Shown here in pieces: positions 42,150-50,173 of a stretch of 64,000 nt of DNA (its first letter is position 1; each line of letters opens with the position of its first letter). Location of the stretch: the NCBI GenBank assembly GCA_003856375.1, contig CP034120.1, positions 3,281,501 through 3,345,500 of the forward strand. Reading direction: 5' to 3'. The translations under genes were made by a program, and so were the position numbers. This DNA comes from Glaciecola amylolytica. Lineage in GTDB: Bacteria > Bacteroidota > Bacteroidia > Flavobacteriales_D > Crocinitomicaceae. The notes under the pieces were generated by a model. It did no database searches and was not told the DNA's origin. It saw only the letters and a list, made by a program, of their open reading frames with translations.

Positions 42150-43157
42150 AATAAGATCTTCCAAACAATCTATAAAGCGCGGATGATCATTGGAACTCGG
42201 AACCAATTGCACTTTTTCACCACCGTGTTCTTCGAAGATTTCCTGATACTCTCCACCAATCTCAATCAGGGTTTCCAAACAATCCGCTACAAAAGCCGGA
42301 CTAAATGCCAGAACGCGTTTTTTGCCTTCTTCCCCCCATTGCTCAATCACTTTATCGGAAAAAGGTTGAATCCACTTTTCATCCAAACGCGATTGGAAAC
42401 TCACTGTGTACTGATCTTCCGTCAAGCCCAATTTAGCAGCGATCAAACGAGTGGTTTCGTAACTGGTAGCTTTGTAACAGAACTTGTTTTCATCCGTCAT
42501 TCCTTTTTCGCAATCATGGTCAGAACACAATCCATTTTCGTATACCTTATCGACTTGTCTTTCCGGTAAACCGTGATACGAGAACATGATCTTATCGTAG
42601 GAAGCAATATCAAATTCCTTTGCTCTTTCCACAATGGAATCAATATAACCTTCGTGATTATAGAATTGTGAAACGATCTTGATTTCCGGAATCACCCACC
42701 ATTTTTGGATGATTTCCATCGCTTTGTCAACTGCCGATCCCGTTGAAGCACTTGCATATTGCGGGAACAATGGTAAAATGATGATCTGGTCGTAGTTTGC
42801 TTTACGCATGCGTTCCAAAACAGAATCCATAGAAGGATTTTGATAGCGCATCGCCATTTCAATCGTGATATCTTCTGTTTCAAATCTGCTTTGAAGTAAA
42901 CTCTTCACAGATTCTGTGTAGGTCAAAAGCGGTGATTTACCTTTTCCAAGCTCCCAAAGTTCTTTGTAAATCTTAGCTGATTTCGGGGTTCTGAAGGGAA
43001 CAATAATTCCACGAACCAGGAGCAAACGGGAAAAGAAAGGAATGTCGATTACTCGCGGGTCCATCAGAAATTCTTTCAAATAACGTCGAACATCGCTGTT
43101 TTTAGGACTATCAGGAGTTCCCAACTGAATCAATAACACACCTGTTTTCTTACTCAT
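42135..43157 (-). CDS. hemH: ferrochelatase
   Basis: HemH inserts Fe2+ into protoporphyrin IX. The 340-residue product begins 'KKTGVLLIQLGTPDSPKNSD' and has 'LPLFPQYASASTGSA' and 'KIMFSYHGLPERQV' with the metal-site His. A later 'SFQSRLDEKWIQPF', 'VLAFSPAFVADCLETL' with the catalytic Glu, and a total length are as expected. There are Cys residues at 'NGLCSDHDC' where some ferrochelatases carry a [2Fe-2S] or disulfide. A -7 box TACTTTTG is at 43179-43186. Confidence 0.95.
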   Translation of the reverse strand: MSKKTGVLLIQLGTPDSPKNSDVRRYLKEFLMDPRVIDIPFFSRLLLVRGIIVPFRTPKSAKIYKELWELGKGKSPLLTYTESVKSLLQSRFETEDITIEMAMRYQNPSMDSVLERMRKANYDQIIILPLFPQYASASTGSAVDKAMEIIQKWWVIPEIKIVSQFYNHEGYIDSIVERAKEFDIASYDKIMFSYHGLPERQVDKVYENGLCSDHDCEKGMTDENKFCYKATSYETTRLIAAKLGLTEDQYTVSFQSRLDEKWIQPFSDKVIEQWGEEGKKRVLAFSPAFVADCLETLIEIGGEYQEIFEEHGGEKVQLVPSSNDHPRFIDCLEDLIRSKK

Positions 43158-43178
43158 CTCTCTCGTTTAAAGGCACTG

Positions 43179-43186
43179 CAAAAGTA
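43179..43186 (-). promoter_or_regulatory. -7 box for hemH
   Basis: TACTTTTG on the minus strand, 21 nt before the ATG at 43157. No clear -33 partner. Confidence 0.4.
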
Positions 43187-43261
43187 CGCAAAAGAGCGAA
43201 AAGAAAACTGATGTAGGTCATACTTTGCAAAGACAATTTGCGTTCAGAAGGTGAATTCTGG

Positions 43262-43293
43262 TCTCCCCTTTTGGAGGGGGATTAAGGGGGAGG
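43262..43293. repeat. CTCCCC...GGGGGAGG intergenic repeat
   Basis: TCTCCCCTTTTGGAGGGGG followed by ATTAAGGGGGAGG. The CTCC/GGAG and CCCC/GGGG segments can form alternative hairpins. From memory such G-run/C-run motifs recur between genes in many Bacteroidota. A fainter relative is CCTCCTCCCAAGGGG near 19924. Confidence 0.4.
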
Positions 43294-43306
43294 AAAGTTT
43301 CTTCAA

Positions 43307-43332
43307 TAAAAAAGGGCAAGTTTCCTTGCCCT
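43307..43332 (-). terminator. terminator of lpdA
   Basis: AGGGCAAG (43313-43320) and CTTGCCCT (43325-43332) with a 4-nt loop. On the minus strand it is followed by a T run (A run 43307-43312). It lies 22 nt below the lpdA stop. Confidence 0.85.
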
Positions 43333-43354
43333 CTTCTCCATTAATCGGATTATA

Positions 43355-44758
43355 TTAAATATGTAATGCTCTGTTATCCGTTGCAGCCAATGCCGCTTCT
43401 TTGATTGCTTCAGAGAATGTCGGGTGAGCATGGCAAACGCGTGAAATATCTTCAGCAGATGCACGGAATTCCATTGCAGTAACTGCTTCCATGATCATAT
43501 CCGCAGCACGTGCAGCAATCATGTGAACTCCCAATACTTCATCCGTTTTTGCATCAGCCAATACTTTTACAAATCCGGCAACATCCATCGAAGCTCTTGC
43601 TCTTCCCAAAGCTTTCATCGGGAAAGAACCTGCTTTGTATTCAACTCCTGCAGCTTTCAATTCTTCTTCTGTTTTTCCAACGGAAGCAATTTCAGGCCAG
43701 GTATAAACAACTCCCGGAATCAGGTTGTAATTGATATGCGGTTTTTGTCCTGCCAATTGCTCAGCAACAACCACTCCTTCTTCCTCTGCTTTGTGTGCCA
43801 ACATTGCTCCGCGAATCACATCTCCGATTGCGTAAATGTTCTGAACAGCTGTTTGCAAATGATCATTCACATCGATCTGACCGCGGTTGTTAACTGCAAG
43901 TCCTGCATTTTCCAAGCCCAATCCATCGGTGTATGGTTTACGACCAACAGCAACAAGGCAGTAGTCAGCTTCCAAGGTAACTTCTTCATTCTTTTTGTTC
44001 AAAGCAGTCAATTTCACACCTTTTCCGGTGTTTTCAACTTTCTGAACTTTATGCTCCAAATGGAATTTGAATCCTTCTTTTTTCAGGATTTTAGTCAACT
44101 CTTTTCCTAGAGAAAGATCCATTGTAGGAAGGATATTCGGCGCGAATTCAACTACTTCAACTTCCGAACCCAAACGTGCATAAACGGAACCTAATTCCAA
44201 TCCGATTACACCACCCCCGATAACGATCATTCTTTTCGGAATTTCCGTCATTTTCAAAGCTTCTGTTGAAGTAATGATGCGTTTTTTATCCGGTTCCATT
44301 CCCGGGAAGAAGTTCGGTTTTGAACCTGTAGCGATAATGGTATTCTTAGCCGTAATCGTTGTTTTATTTCCTTCCGTATCGGTAATTGCAATGGTCGTTT
44401 TGTCAACAAATGACCCCACTCCCTGATAAACAGTCACCTTGTTTTTATCCATCAGGAATTTAACACCGTTGCATGTCTGAGTAACTACATCATCCTTACG
44501 GGCAATCATTTGCGTGATATCTGCCTCTACGTTTTCTACTTTAATTCCGTGAGTTGCGAAATTGTGTTTTGCATTGAAAAAGTGTTCCGACGAATCCAAC
44601 AACGCTTTTGAAGGGATACATCCCACGTTCAAACATGTTCCTCCAAGTGTCGGGTATTTTTCGATCAAAGCAGTATTCAATCCTAATTGTGCACAGCGAA
44701 GAGCGGCCACATATCCACCTGGACCAGAACCGATTATCGCAACATCAAACGTACTCAT
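43355..44758 (-). CDS. lpdA: dihydrolipoyl dehydrogenase
   Basis: The E3 flavoprotein of 2-oxoacid dehydrogenase complexes, reoxidising dihydrolipoamide with NAD+. The 467-residue product shows the FAD loop 'IIGSGPGGYVAAL' (8-20), redox disulfide 'GGTCLNVGCIPSK' (38-50), NAD loop 'VIGGGVIGLELGS' near 179 and the ending 'HAHPTFSEAIKEAAL' with the catalytic His-Glu pair. It is a stand-alone gene; the lipoyl synthase gene is 1 kb away on the same strand. A near-match -7 (TACCTTTA) is about 30 nt upstream of the ATG. Confidence 0.96.
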   Translation of the reverse strand: MSTFDVAIIGSGPGGYVAALRCAQLGLNTALIEKYPTLGGTCLNVGCIPSKALLDSSEHFFNAKHNFATHGIKVENVEADITQMIARKDDVVTQTCNGVKFLMDKNKVTVYQGVGSFVDKTTIAITDTEGNKTTITAKNTIIATGSKPNFFPGMEPDKKRIITSTEALKMTEIPKRMIVIGGGVIGLELGSVYARLGSEVEVVEFAPNILPTMDLSLGKELTKILKKEGFKFHLEHKVQKVENTGKGVKLTALNKKNEEVTLEADYCLVAVGRKPYTDGLGLENAGLAVNNRGQIDVNDHLQTAVQNIYAIGDVIRGAMLAHKAEEEGVVVAEQLAGQKPHINYNLIPGVVYTWPEIASVGKTEEELKAAGVEYKAGSFPMKALGRARASMDVAGFVKVLADAKTDEVLGVHMIAARAADMIMEAVTAMEFRASAEDISRVCHAHPTFSEAIKEAALAATDNRALHI

Positions 44759-44885
44759 AGTTTCAATTTCTAAAATGTGCGTTAAAGGTACGTATTAATT
44801 GAAAATGGAGAATTGAAAAGTGAAAAGAATGTACTAAAAAGAAATTCGTATAAGAATGTGAGAATGGTGCTTTTTTGTTCCGAAA

Positions 44886-45512
44886 TTAAAAGATGTAAGC
44901 TACACCAGTGGTGACGTTTCCACCCGAAAAAATATCCCCGCCAAAGAATTCGAACTCAAATCCGGTGAAGGCATTCAGCCCGAGATTCAACGCCCAGTGT
45001 TCGGCAAATTTATAATCTATGGACAACGAAATGTGCGCGCCAAAATAACTCAGTTCCCTATAACTTCTATTTTCCCAGCCCTGCACCGTAGTTACTCCAT
45101 TTTCAGTAACCGTTGACTTTTCCCGGAAAGAATAAAAATGGGAAAATCGGGGTCCCACACCAATGTACATCGATATGCGTTCCTTATTTAAAATCCGGAA
45201 TTCAGGTCTGAAAAGAATACTTACTCCGTTTACTTTACTTTCACTGATACTGTATCTATCTTCTGAAGTATATTCCCGTTGATAGTAGTCGTAAATGAAT
45301 CCGCCCCCATAAACCATTCGTAAAACTCCGTTTCGGGTAGAGTGTTTTACATTTAATCCTATATCCAGACCATACCTGGATTTTACTTTTCCCGTACCGG
45401 ATGTATAATCTCTTAAACCTGCATTTGCAAAAGCTCCGAATTGAGGACTTCTTCCATATTGAGCAAAACCCATAAAAGGAATAAATAGTACGGTTGCAAT
45501 AAGTGTTTTCAT
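44886..45512 (-). CDS. outer-membrane beta-barrel hypothetical protein
   Basis: A 208-residue exported protein (signal to GFAQY) with barrel-like strands ('YGLDIGLNVKHSTRNGVL', 'ISMYIGVGPRFSHFYSF', 'HISLSIDYKFAEHWALNLG', terminal 'NVTTGVAYIF'). It resembles the outer_membrane_beta-barrel group common in this phylum. Function unknown. Confidence 0.7.
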   Translation of the reverse strand: MKTLIATVLFIPFMGFAQYGRSPQFGAFANAGLRDYTSGTGKVKSRYGLDIGLNVKHSTRNGVLRMVYGGGFIYDYYQREYTSEDRYSISESKVNGVSILFRPEFRILNKERISMYIGVGPRFSHFYSFREKSTVTENGVTTVQGWENRSYRELSYFGAHISLSIDYKFAEHWALNLGLNAFTGFEFEFFGGDIFSGGNVTTGVAYIF

Positions 45513-45531
45513 AATTTCAATTTTCCAATGC

Positions 45532-45539
45532 CAAAACTA
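45532..45539 (-). promoter_or_regulatory. -7 box for the 44886-45512 gene
   Basis: TAGTTTTG on the minus strand, 19 nt before the ATG. No clear -33. Confidence 0.35.
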
Positions 45540-45610
45540 CCTGACAGGAAGAAGTTCGGAAAACGGAAAAATGCGTTTGTAAAAACCGTGTTGCGAAAAG
45601 TCGTACAATA

Positions 45611-45792
45611 CAGAATGAGAGGGAAAATGAGAATGAGAGGAAACATTGCTCCTTTAATGATAAAAACAGGATAATTGAACCCCAAAGAATTTAAGAATAC
45701 AAAGTAGGTTACAATGAAATGAATTTTATAAACCCAATAGCTGAGAAAAAGAGAGATTTAATTCCTCATTCTCCTCTCTCATTCTCATTCTG
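45611..45792. repeat. inverted GAGAATGAGAGG arms below lipA
   Basis: Left arm 45611-45640 (CAGAATGAGAGGG, AAAATGAGAATGAGAGG) and right arm 45765-45792 (CTCATTCTCCTC, TCTCATTCTCATTCTG) are inverted copies of each other, about 125 nt apart. The right arm sits 5 nt below the lipA stop. Confidence 0.65.
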
Positions 45793-45797
45793 ATTTT

Positions 45798-46679
45798 TTA
45801 TAAGTCGAAAATATGCTTTTCAGCATGGTAGGAAGAACGCACCAAAGGACCGCTTTCAACGAAGCGGAAGCCCATTTCCAATCCTAGTTTTTCGTATTTC
45901 TGGAAACGCTCCGGTTCTACGAATTCCACAATCGGAAGGTGTTTTGGAGTTGGTTGCAGGTATTGTCCCAAAGTCAGGATGTCTACTCCTACAGCTCTCA
46001 AATCTTCCATGGTTTCGATTACTTCCTCATCCGTTTCACCCAAACCAAGCATTACTCCGGATTTGGTTCTCATTCCTCCTTTTTTCAAGCGGAACAATAC
46101 TTCGAGACTTCTGTCGTATTTTGCCTGAATGCGCACTTGTTTGGTCAAGCGGCGAACTGTTTCCAGGTTATGCGAAACGATTTCAGGAGCTACATCAATA
46201 ATCTGTTGCAGATTTTCCCATTTTCCTGCGAAATCGGGAATTAAGGTTTCCATGGTTGTTCCCGGACTTTGATGACGCACGGCACGCACGGTCTGAACCC
46301 AGATTCCTGCTCCGCCATCTTTCAGATCATCGCGATCCACGGAAGTAATTACGGCATGTTTGATTCCCATCGTTTTGATGGAATGAGCCACTTTACCCGG
46401 TTCAAATTCATCGATTGCTTCCGGTTTTCCGGTTTGAACAGCACAGAAACCACATGAACGCGTACAAATATTTCCAAGGATCATGAATGTTGCAGTTCCT
46501 TCCCCCCAACATTCTCCCATATTCGGACAACTTCCGCTTTCACAAATTGTGTGAAGCTTATGTTCGTCAACCAAAGCGCGTACCTTTTTGTAATTTTCCC
46601 CGATCGGCAGCTTTACGCGCAACCAATTGGGTTTTTTAATACGAACTTTGTTTTCTGCTGTTGTTATTTCTTCTGACAT
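45798..46679 (-). CDS. lipA: lipoyl synthase
   Basis: LipA inserts two sulfurs into protein-bound octanoate, making lipoate for enzymes such as pyruvate dehydrogenase. The 293-residue product has the auxiliary-cluster cysteines '[16 protein letters not shown]', the radical-SAM triplet '[10 protein letters not shown]' and the terminal '[15 protein letters not shown]' serine motif. The ATG at 46679 is used; a longer frame crosses a -7 box at 46700-46707. Confidence 0.96.
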   Translation of the reverse strand: MSEEITTAENKVRIKKPNWLRVKLPIGENYKKVRALVDEHKLHTICESGSCPNMGECWGEGTATFMILGNICTRSCGFCAVQTGKPEAIDEFEPGKVAHSIKTMGIKHAVITSVDRDDLKDGGAGIWVQTVRAVRHQSPGTTMETLIPDFAGKWENLQQIIDVAPEIVSHNLETVRRLTKQVRIQAKYDRSLEVLFRLKKGGMRTKSGVMLGLGETDEEVIETMEDLRAVGVDILTLGQYLQPTPKHLPIVEFVEPERFQKYEKLGLEMGFRFVESGPLVRSSYHAEKHIFDL

Positions 46680-46699
46680 AGTCGTGCCTTTCCGCTTTT

Positions 46700-46707
46700 C
46701 AAAAATA
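46700..46707 (-). promoter_or_regulatory. -7 box for lipA
   Basis: TATTTTTG on the minus strand, 20 nt before the ATG. It rules out the in-frame start at 46739. Confidence 0.45.
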
Positions 46708-46798
46708 GATTCTCCATCCCGATAACTAACAGGCCGCAAAATTCCGTACCTTTAGCCTCGCTAATTTTGATTTTACAAAAGTACGAAGAAGCATTCAC

Positions 46799-46862
46799 AA
46801 TTAAGAAGTGAAAATTGAAAAGTTAAAAGTCTTTTAAGGAATATTTTGAACTTTTCAAACGG
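46799..46862. repeat. GTGAAAATTGAAAAG-type arms upstream of osmC
   Basis: AAGTGAAAATTGAAAAGTTAAAAGT at about 46804-46830, written here in parts, faces GAACTTTTCAAAC near 46849-46861. This is another member of the GAAAAGTGAAAAG family. Confidence 0.45.
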
Positions 46863-46908
46863 CTCTGAGTAAGTCTTAATAAAATCATTTTTCAAAAACA
46901 GAAAAGAC

Positions 46909-47313
46909 ATGGCAACATCAACAGTAAAATACTTGGGAGATCTGAGAACAGAATGCACTCATCTTCAATCAGGAACGGTTATTTATACGGACGCTCCGAC
47001 AGACAATCACGGGAAAGGCGAAAAATTCTCTCCTACGGATTTGGTTGCAACGGCTTACGCTTCCTGTATGATCAGTCTGATCGGAATTTACTGTAACGAA
47101 CACGGCCACCGTTATGAAAATGGTTCGGCTACCGTAACCAAAATCATGGCTGCAAGCCCACGAAGAATCGGGAAATTGGTCATTGATATTGACATCAGCA
47201 ACAATGGCTGGGACGAACAAACGATTGAAAAAGTGAAGCGTGTTGCTTTGACTTGTCCGGTTGCAAAATCAGTTAGCGAAGATATCGAACTTGAAATCAC
47301 ATTCAATGTATAA
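46909..47313 (+). CDS. OsmC/Ohr-family protein
   Basis: A 134-residue OsmC-fold protein; relatives reduce organic hydroperoxides with two conserved cysteines. Both are visible: 'AYASCMISLIG' (Cys about 49) and 'LTCPVAKSV' (Cys about 118). The 'KGEKFSPTDLVATAYASC' helix is typical. Its last codons overlap the start of rlmB by 8 nt, so the two are co-translated. Confidence 0.88.
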   Translation: MATSTVKYLGDLRTECTHLQSGTVIYTDAPTDNHGKGEKFSPTDLVATAYASCMISLIGIYCNEHGHRYENGSATVTKIMAASPRRIGKLVIDIDISNNGWDEQTIEKVKRVALTCPVAKSVSEDIELEITFNV

Positions 47314-48130
47314 TAAGAGAAACGACCGCGACGACAAAGGCGGATTCAACAAAGAGAACCGTGGTTTTGACCGCAAACCGAAAGAAGATCCTTCCGACAT
47401 TATTTACGGAATCCGGGTAGTGATCGAAGCGATCAAAAACGAGGTGGAAATCAATAAAATCCTCATTCAAAAAGGAATCGACAAGGATTTATTTGAAGAA
47501 CTGAGAACCGTTTTAACCGGAAAAGACTACCAATTGCAGTTCGTTCCGATTGAAAAACTGAATAAACTGACCGCAAATAATCATCAGGGAGTCATCGCAT
47601 TTACTTCTCCTGTTGAATACAAAAACATCGAAGAATTGTGCGACCAATGGCTTTCCGAAGGGAAAGAACCATGTATTCTGGTATTGGATCGGATTACAGA
47701 CGTTCGAAATTTCGGTGGAATTGCACGTACAGCAGCTTGTATGGGTGTTGATGCGATTTTGGTTCCATCCAAAGGAAGTGCCTTGGTTTCTGCCGATGCA
47801 ATCAAGACTTCAGCCGGAGCACTGCACAGCATTCCTGTTTGTAAAACAGATTTGCTTAAAAACAGTTTGTTCTATTTGCAGCAAAGCGGATTTCAAATTG
47901 TTTCGTGTACGGAAAAGTCGAAAATTACAGCAGAAAACTATTCATTTTTCGGGCCAACAGCCATTATTTTGGGATCTGAAGAAGACGGAATTTCGCACGA
48001 TTTATTGAAAATGTCGGATGCACGTTTGAGCATTCCGATGGCGGGAGATATTTCTTCTCTAAACGTTGGAGTTGCAACCGGAATGATCCTGTACGAACGC
48101 TTGAGACAAGTGAAAGCTGCTGCTAAATAG
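47306..48130 (+). CDS. rlmB: 23S rRNA (guanosine-2'-O)-methyltransferase, RlmB/TrmH type
   Basis: A SPOUT methyltransferase; RlmB methylates G2251 in the ribosomal P loop. The 274-residue product has a basic N-terminal stretch, the substrate-binding domain with 'IIYGIRVVIEAIKNEVEINK', 'LVLDRITDVRNFGGIARTAA' and the knot motifs 'ILGSEEDGISHDLL' and 'IPMAGDISSLNVGVATG'. The start at 47306 is internal to the osmC 3' end; a longer frame (from 47261) has no family-like sequence. Confidence 0.88.
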   Translation: MYNKRNDRDDKGGFNKENRGFDRKPKEDPSDIIYGIRVVIEAIKNEVEINKILIQKGIDKDLFEELRTVLTGKDYQLQFVPIEKLNKLTANNHQGVIAFTSPVEYKNIEELCDQWLSEGKEPCILVLDRITDVRNFGGIARTAACMGVDAILVPSKGSALVSADAIKTSAGALHSIPVCKTDLLKNSLFYLQQSGFQIVSCTEKSKITAENYSFFGPTAIILGSEEDGISHDLLKMSDARLSIPMAGDISSLNVGVATGMILYERLRQVKAAAK

Positions 48131-48237
48131 ACTTTTAGGACTAAAAGACTTTAGAACACATAAAAAAAGCCTTCTGAATTTCAGAAGGCTTTTTATTTTT
48201 AAGATGTCAGGACATCTTAATATCCTAAAATCCGGTT
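48131..48237. repeat. AGGACTTT-type repeats around a terminator
   Basis: CTTTTAG-GA-CTAAAAG (48132-48147) is on the left of the hairpin and AAGATGTC-AG-GACATCTT (48201-48218) on the right. Same family and same arrangement as at 26221-26362: repeat, bidirectional terminator, inverse repeat, between convergent genes. Confidence 0.6.
48164..48194. terminator. bidirectional terminator between rlmB and the SDR gene
   Basis: GCCTTCTGAA (48169-48178) pairs with TTCAGAAGGC (48180-48189), extended by A5 and T5. It serves both convergent genes. Confidence 0.85.
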
Positions 48238-48999
48238 TTACAAATTCGCTCCTCCGGAAACTTCAATGCGCTGACCATTGATCCAACGGGATTCATCCGT
48301 ACAAAGGAACGCAACCACATCTCCGATATCATCCGGTAAACCTGCTCTTCCTAAAGCAGTCGTATTGGCAACCATTTGATTGTACTGCTCATTATCCCGA
48401 ACTGCTCCTCCTCCAAAATCTGTTTCAATCGCTCCCGGAGCAACACAATTCACACGGATTTGACGCGATCCAAGTTCTTTTGCAAGGTATCTGGACAATT
48501 GTTCTACGGCTGCTTTCAAAGATCCGTAAACAGAATATCCGGGTGCCGTGAAGCGCGCCAATCCACTTGAGATATTCACGATTCCTCCGCCATCATTGAG
48601 ATTTGGCAAAAGCAATTGAGTCAGGAAATACGGTGCTTTTAAATGAATATCCGTCAAGGTGTCAAAAACCGACATTTCGGTTGCTCCAAGCGGAGTGTGT
48701 AAACCGATTCCAGCATTGTTGATCAGGAAATCAATTTTTTCGGTGTTGAATTTGGTTTTGATCGCGCTTTTCAATTCACCGACGAATACTTCAAACGTAT
48801 CTGCTTTGGTCACATCCAATTGAAGCGCCAATGCTTCTACTCCTTTCGATTCAACTTCCGCGACCACTTTATCTGCTTCCGTTTTGTTTGTGTGATAGGT
48901 AATCACAACATGGATTCCTTTGTCTGCTAATTTGTTTGCCATGCTTCTTCCCAAACCACGGCTTCCTCCTGTAATAAGTGCTAATTTGCTTGTTTTCAT
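48238..48999 (-). CDS. short-chain dehydrogenase/reductase
   Basis: A 253-residue NAD(P)H-dependent oxidoreductase with 'ALITGGSRGLGRSMA' (cofactor loop), 'LINNAGIGLHTPL', catalytic 'YSVYGSLKAAVEQLSRY' (Tyr-x3-Lys) and 'RVNCVAPGAIETDF'. Substrate unknown. It follows an AraC-family regulator on the same strand, with its own -7 box; regulation by that neighbour is likely but inferred. Confidence 0.92.
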   Translation of the reverse strand: MKTSKLALITGGSRGLGRSMANKLADKGIHVVITYHTNKTEADKVVAEVESKGVEALALQLDVTKADTFEVFVGELKSAIKTKFNTEKIDFLINNAGIGLHTPLGATEMSVFDTLTDIHLKAPYFLTQLLLPNLNDGGGIVNISSGLARFTAPGYSVYGSLKAAVEQLSRYLAKELGSRQIRVNCVAPGAIETDFGGGAVRDNEQYNQMVANTTALGRAGLPDDIGDVVAFLCTDESRWINGQRIEVSGGANL

Positions 49000-49018
49000 G
49001 TGATTTAATTTGATGAAA

Positions 49019-49026
49019 CAAAGGTA
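49019..49026 (-). promoter_or_regulatory. -7 box for the SDR gene
   Basis: TACCTTTG on the minus strand, 19 nt before the ATG. No properly spaced TTG was found. Confidence 0.45.
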
Positions 49027-49107
49027 GCACGCAAATTCTCCGGATGTTTGCAAAGAGCAATCCAACAATTGCAAAATTCAAACATGACTTGTTGAATTGA
49101 AGATTAT

Positions 49108-50031
49108 CTAGGATCTGAATGAATTCGGAGTCAGGGAGGTTTGTTTTTTAAAGAAATTGGAAAAATGCGCCACTTCTTCGAAGCCCAGGCAATAGGCAAT
49201 TTCTGAAACCGTCCAGTTTGTTTGTTTCAATAAGATTTTCGCTTCCTGCGTGATCCGGTTTCCAATCACTTCGGTCGTTGTTCTGCCTGCATTCTCTTTC
49301 AGCACTTTATTCAAATGATTGACATGAACCGACAAGCGATCCGCGTAATCTTTTGCAGTTCTCAAACCAATTCTTTGCTGATTGGATTCTATCGGAAACT
49401 GGCGCTCCAGCAACTCTACAAATAAGGAACTCACTCTTTCGGAAGCAGAATGTTTCGGATACAAGACGGAAGCCGGTTGAAACTTTTGTCCTAAATGAAC
49501 GATCTCCATGATGTAATTGCGGATCAGGTCGTATTTAAATGCATAATCCGAAGCCAGTTCTTTTTTCATTTTTGAGAAAACCGTTCGGATATACTGAAAT
49601 TCATTCTCCGACAGTTCAAAAACAGGAACATTTCCCGGACTGAAAATCGGTAACTCATCCAAAATAAATCCGGTATTCGCTCTGGTAATGAAATCGGAAC
49701 TAAACACACAGAACACCGCGTTGTGATCCTCATCTTCAGAAGTGTAATTATAAGGAACTTTCGGCGTAGCGAAAAGCAACGCATATTTTTCAATGTCAAT
49801 CACTTTATCGGCATATTCAGCGGTGCTTCTTCCTTCTATCAAACTGATTTTGTAATACAACCGGCGGTTATAAGGCATTTTACCTTTTTTTCCATCGTTC
49901 TGTGCAAGCAGCTCTCTGGTGTCAAAGACATTGAATTGTCCCAACTCCTTACTGATTCCTTCCGGAACCAAGGATGAACCATTGATATTGCAGATGGATT
50001 GATAAAACTCTTCCAGACTGAGAAACTCCAT
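49108..50031 (-). CDS. AraC-family transcriptional regulator
   Basis: A 307-residue cytoplasmic regulator: a cupin-like sensor domain in the first 200 residues and a C-terminal double helix-turn-helix ('TAKDYADRLSVHVNHLNKVL' and 'WTVSEIAYCLGFEEVAHFSN', ending 'KKQTSLTPNSFR'). No membrane helix, unlike the 39193 regulator. Probably controls the SDR gene just downstream. Confidence 0.9.
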   Translation of the reverse strand: MEFLSLEEFYQSICNINGSSLVPEGISKELGQFNVFDTRELLAQNDGKKGKMPYNRRLYYKISLIEGRSTAEYADKVIDIEKYALLFATPKVPYNYTSEDEDHNAVFCVFSSDFITRANTGFILDELPIFSPGNVPVFELSENEFQYIRTVFSKMKKELASDYAFKYDLIRNYIMEIVHLGQKFQPASVLYPKHSASERVSSLFVELLERQFPIESNQQRIGLRTAKDYADRLSVHVNHLNKVLKENAGRTTTEVIGNRITQEAKILLKQTNWTVSEIAYCLGFEEVAHFSNFFKKQTSLTPNSFRS

Positions 50032-50051
50032 GACGACTGAATTGCAAAAAT

Positions 50052-50059
50052 CAAATATA
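50052..50059 (-). promoter_or_regulatory. -7 box for the araC-type gene
   Basis: TATATTTG on the minus strand, 20 nt before the ATG at 50031. Confidence 0.45.
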
Positions 50060-50062
50060 CGA

Positions 50063-50173
50063 CAATTGAAAATGTAAAATTAAGAATTGAAAAGAAGAGA
50101 TCTGTTAAGGCAGATTCATTTAATTAAGCATCCATACAAACCTTTTCAATTTTCACTTTCTCCATTTTCAATT
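50063..50173. repeat. inverted AATTGAAAATG arms between araC-type and DUF885 genes
   Basis: Left arm 50064-50094 (AATTGAAAATG...GAATTGAAAAG) and right arm 50141-50173 (CCTTTTCAATTTTCAC...CATTTTCAATT) are inverted copies. The right arm runs over the DUF885 stop codon. Confidence 0.6.
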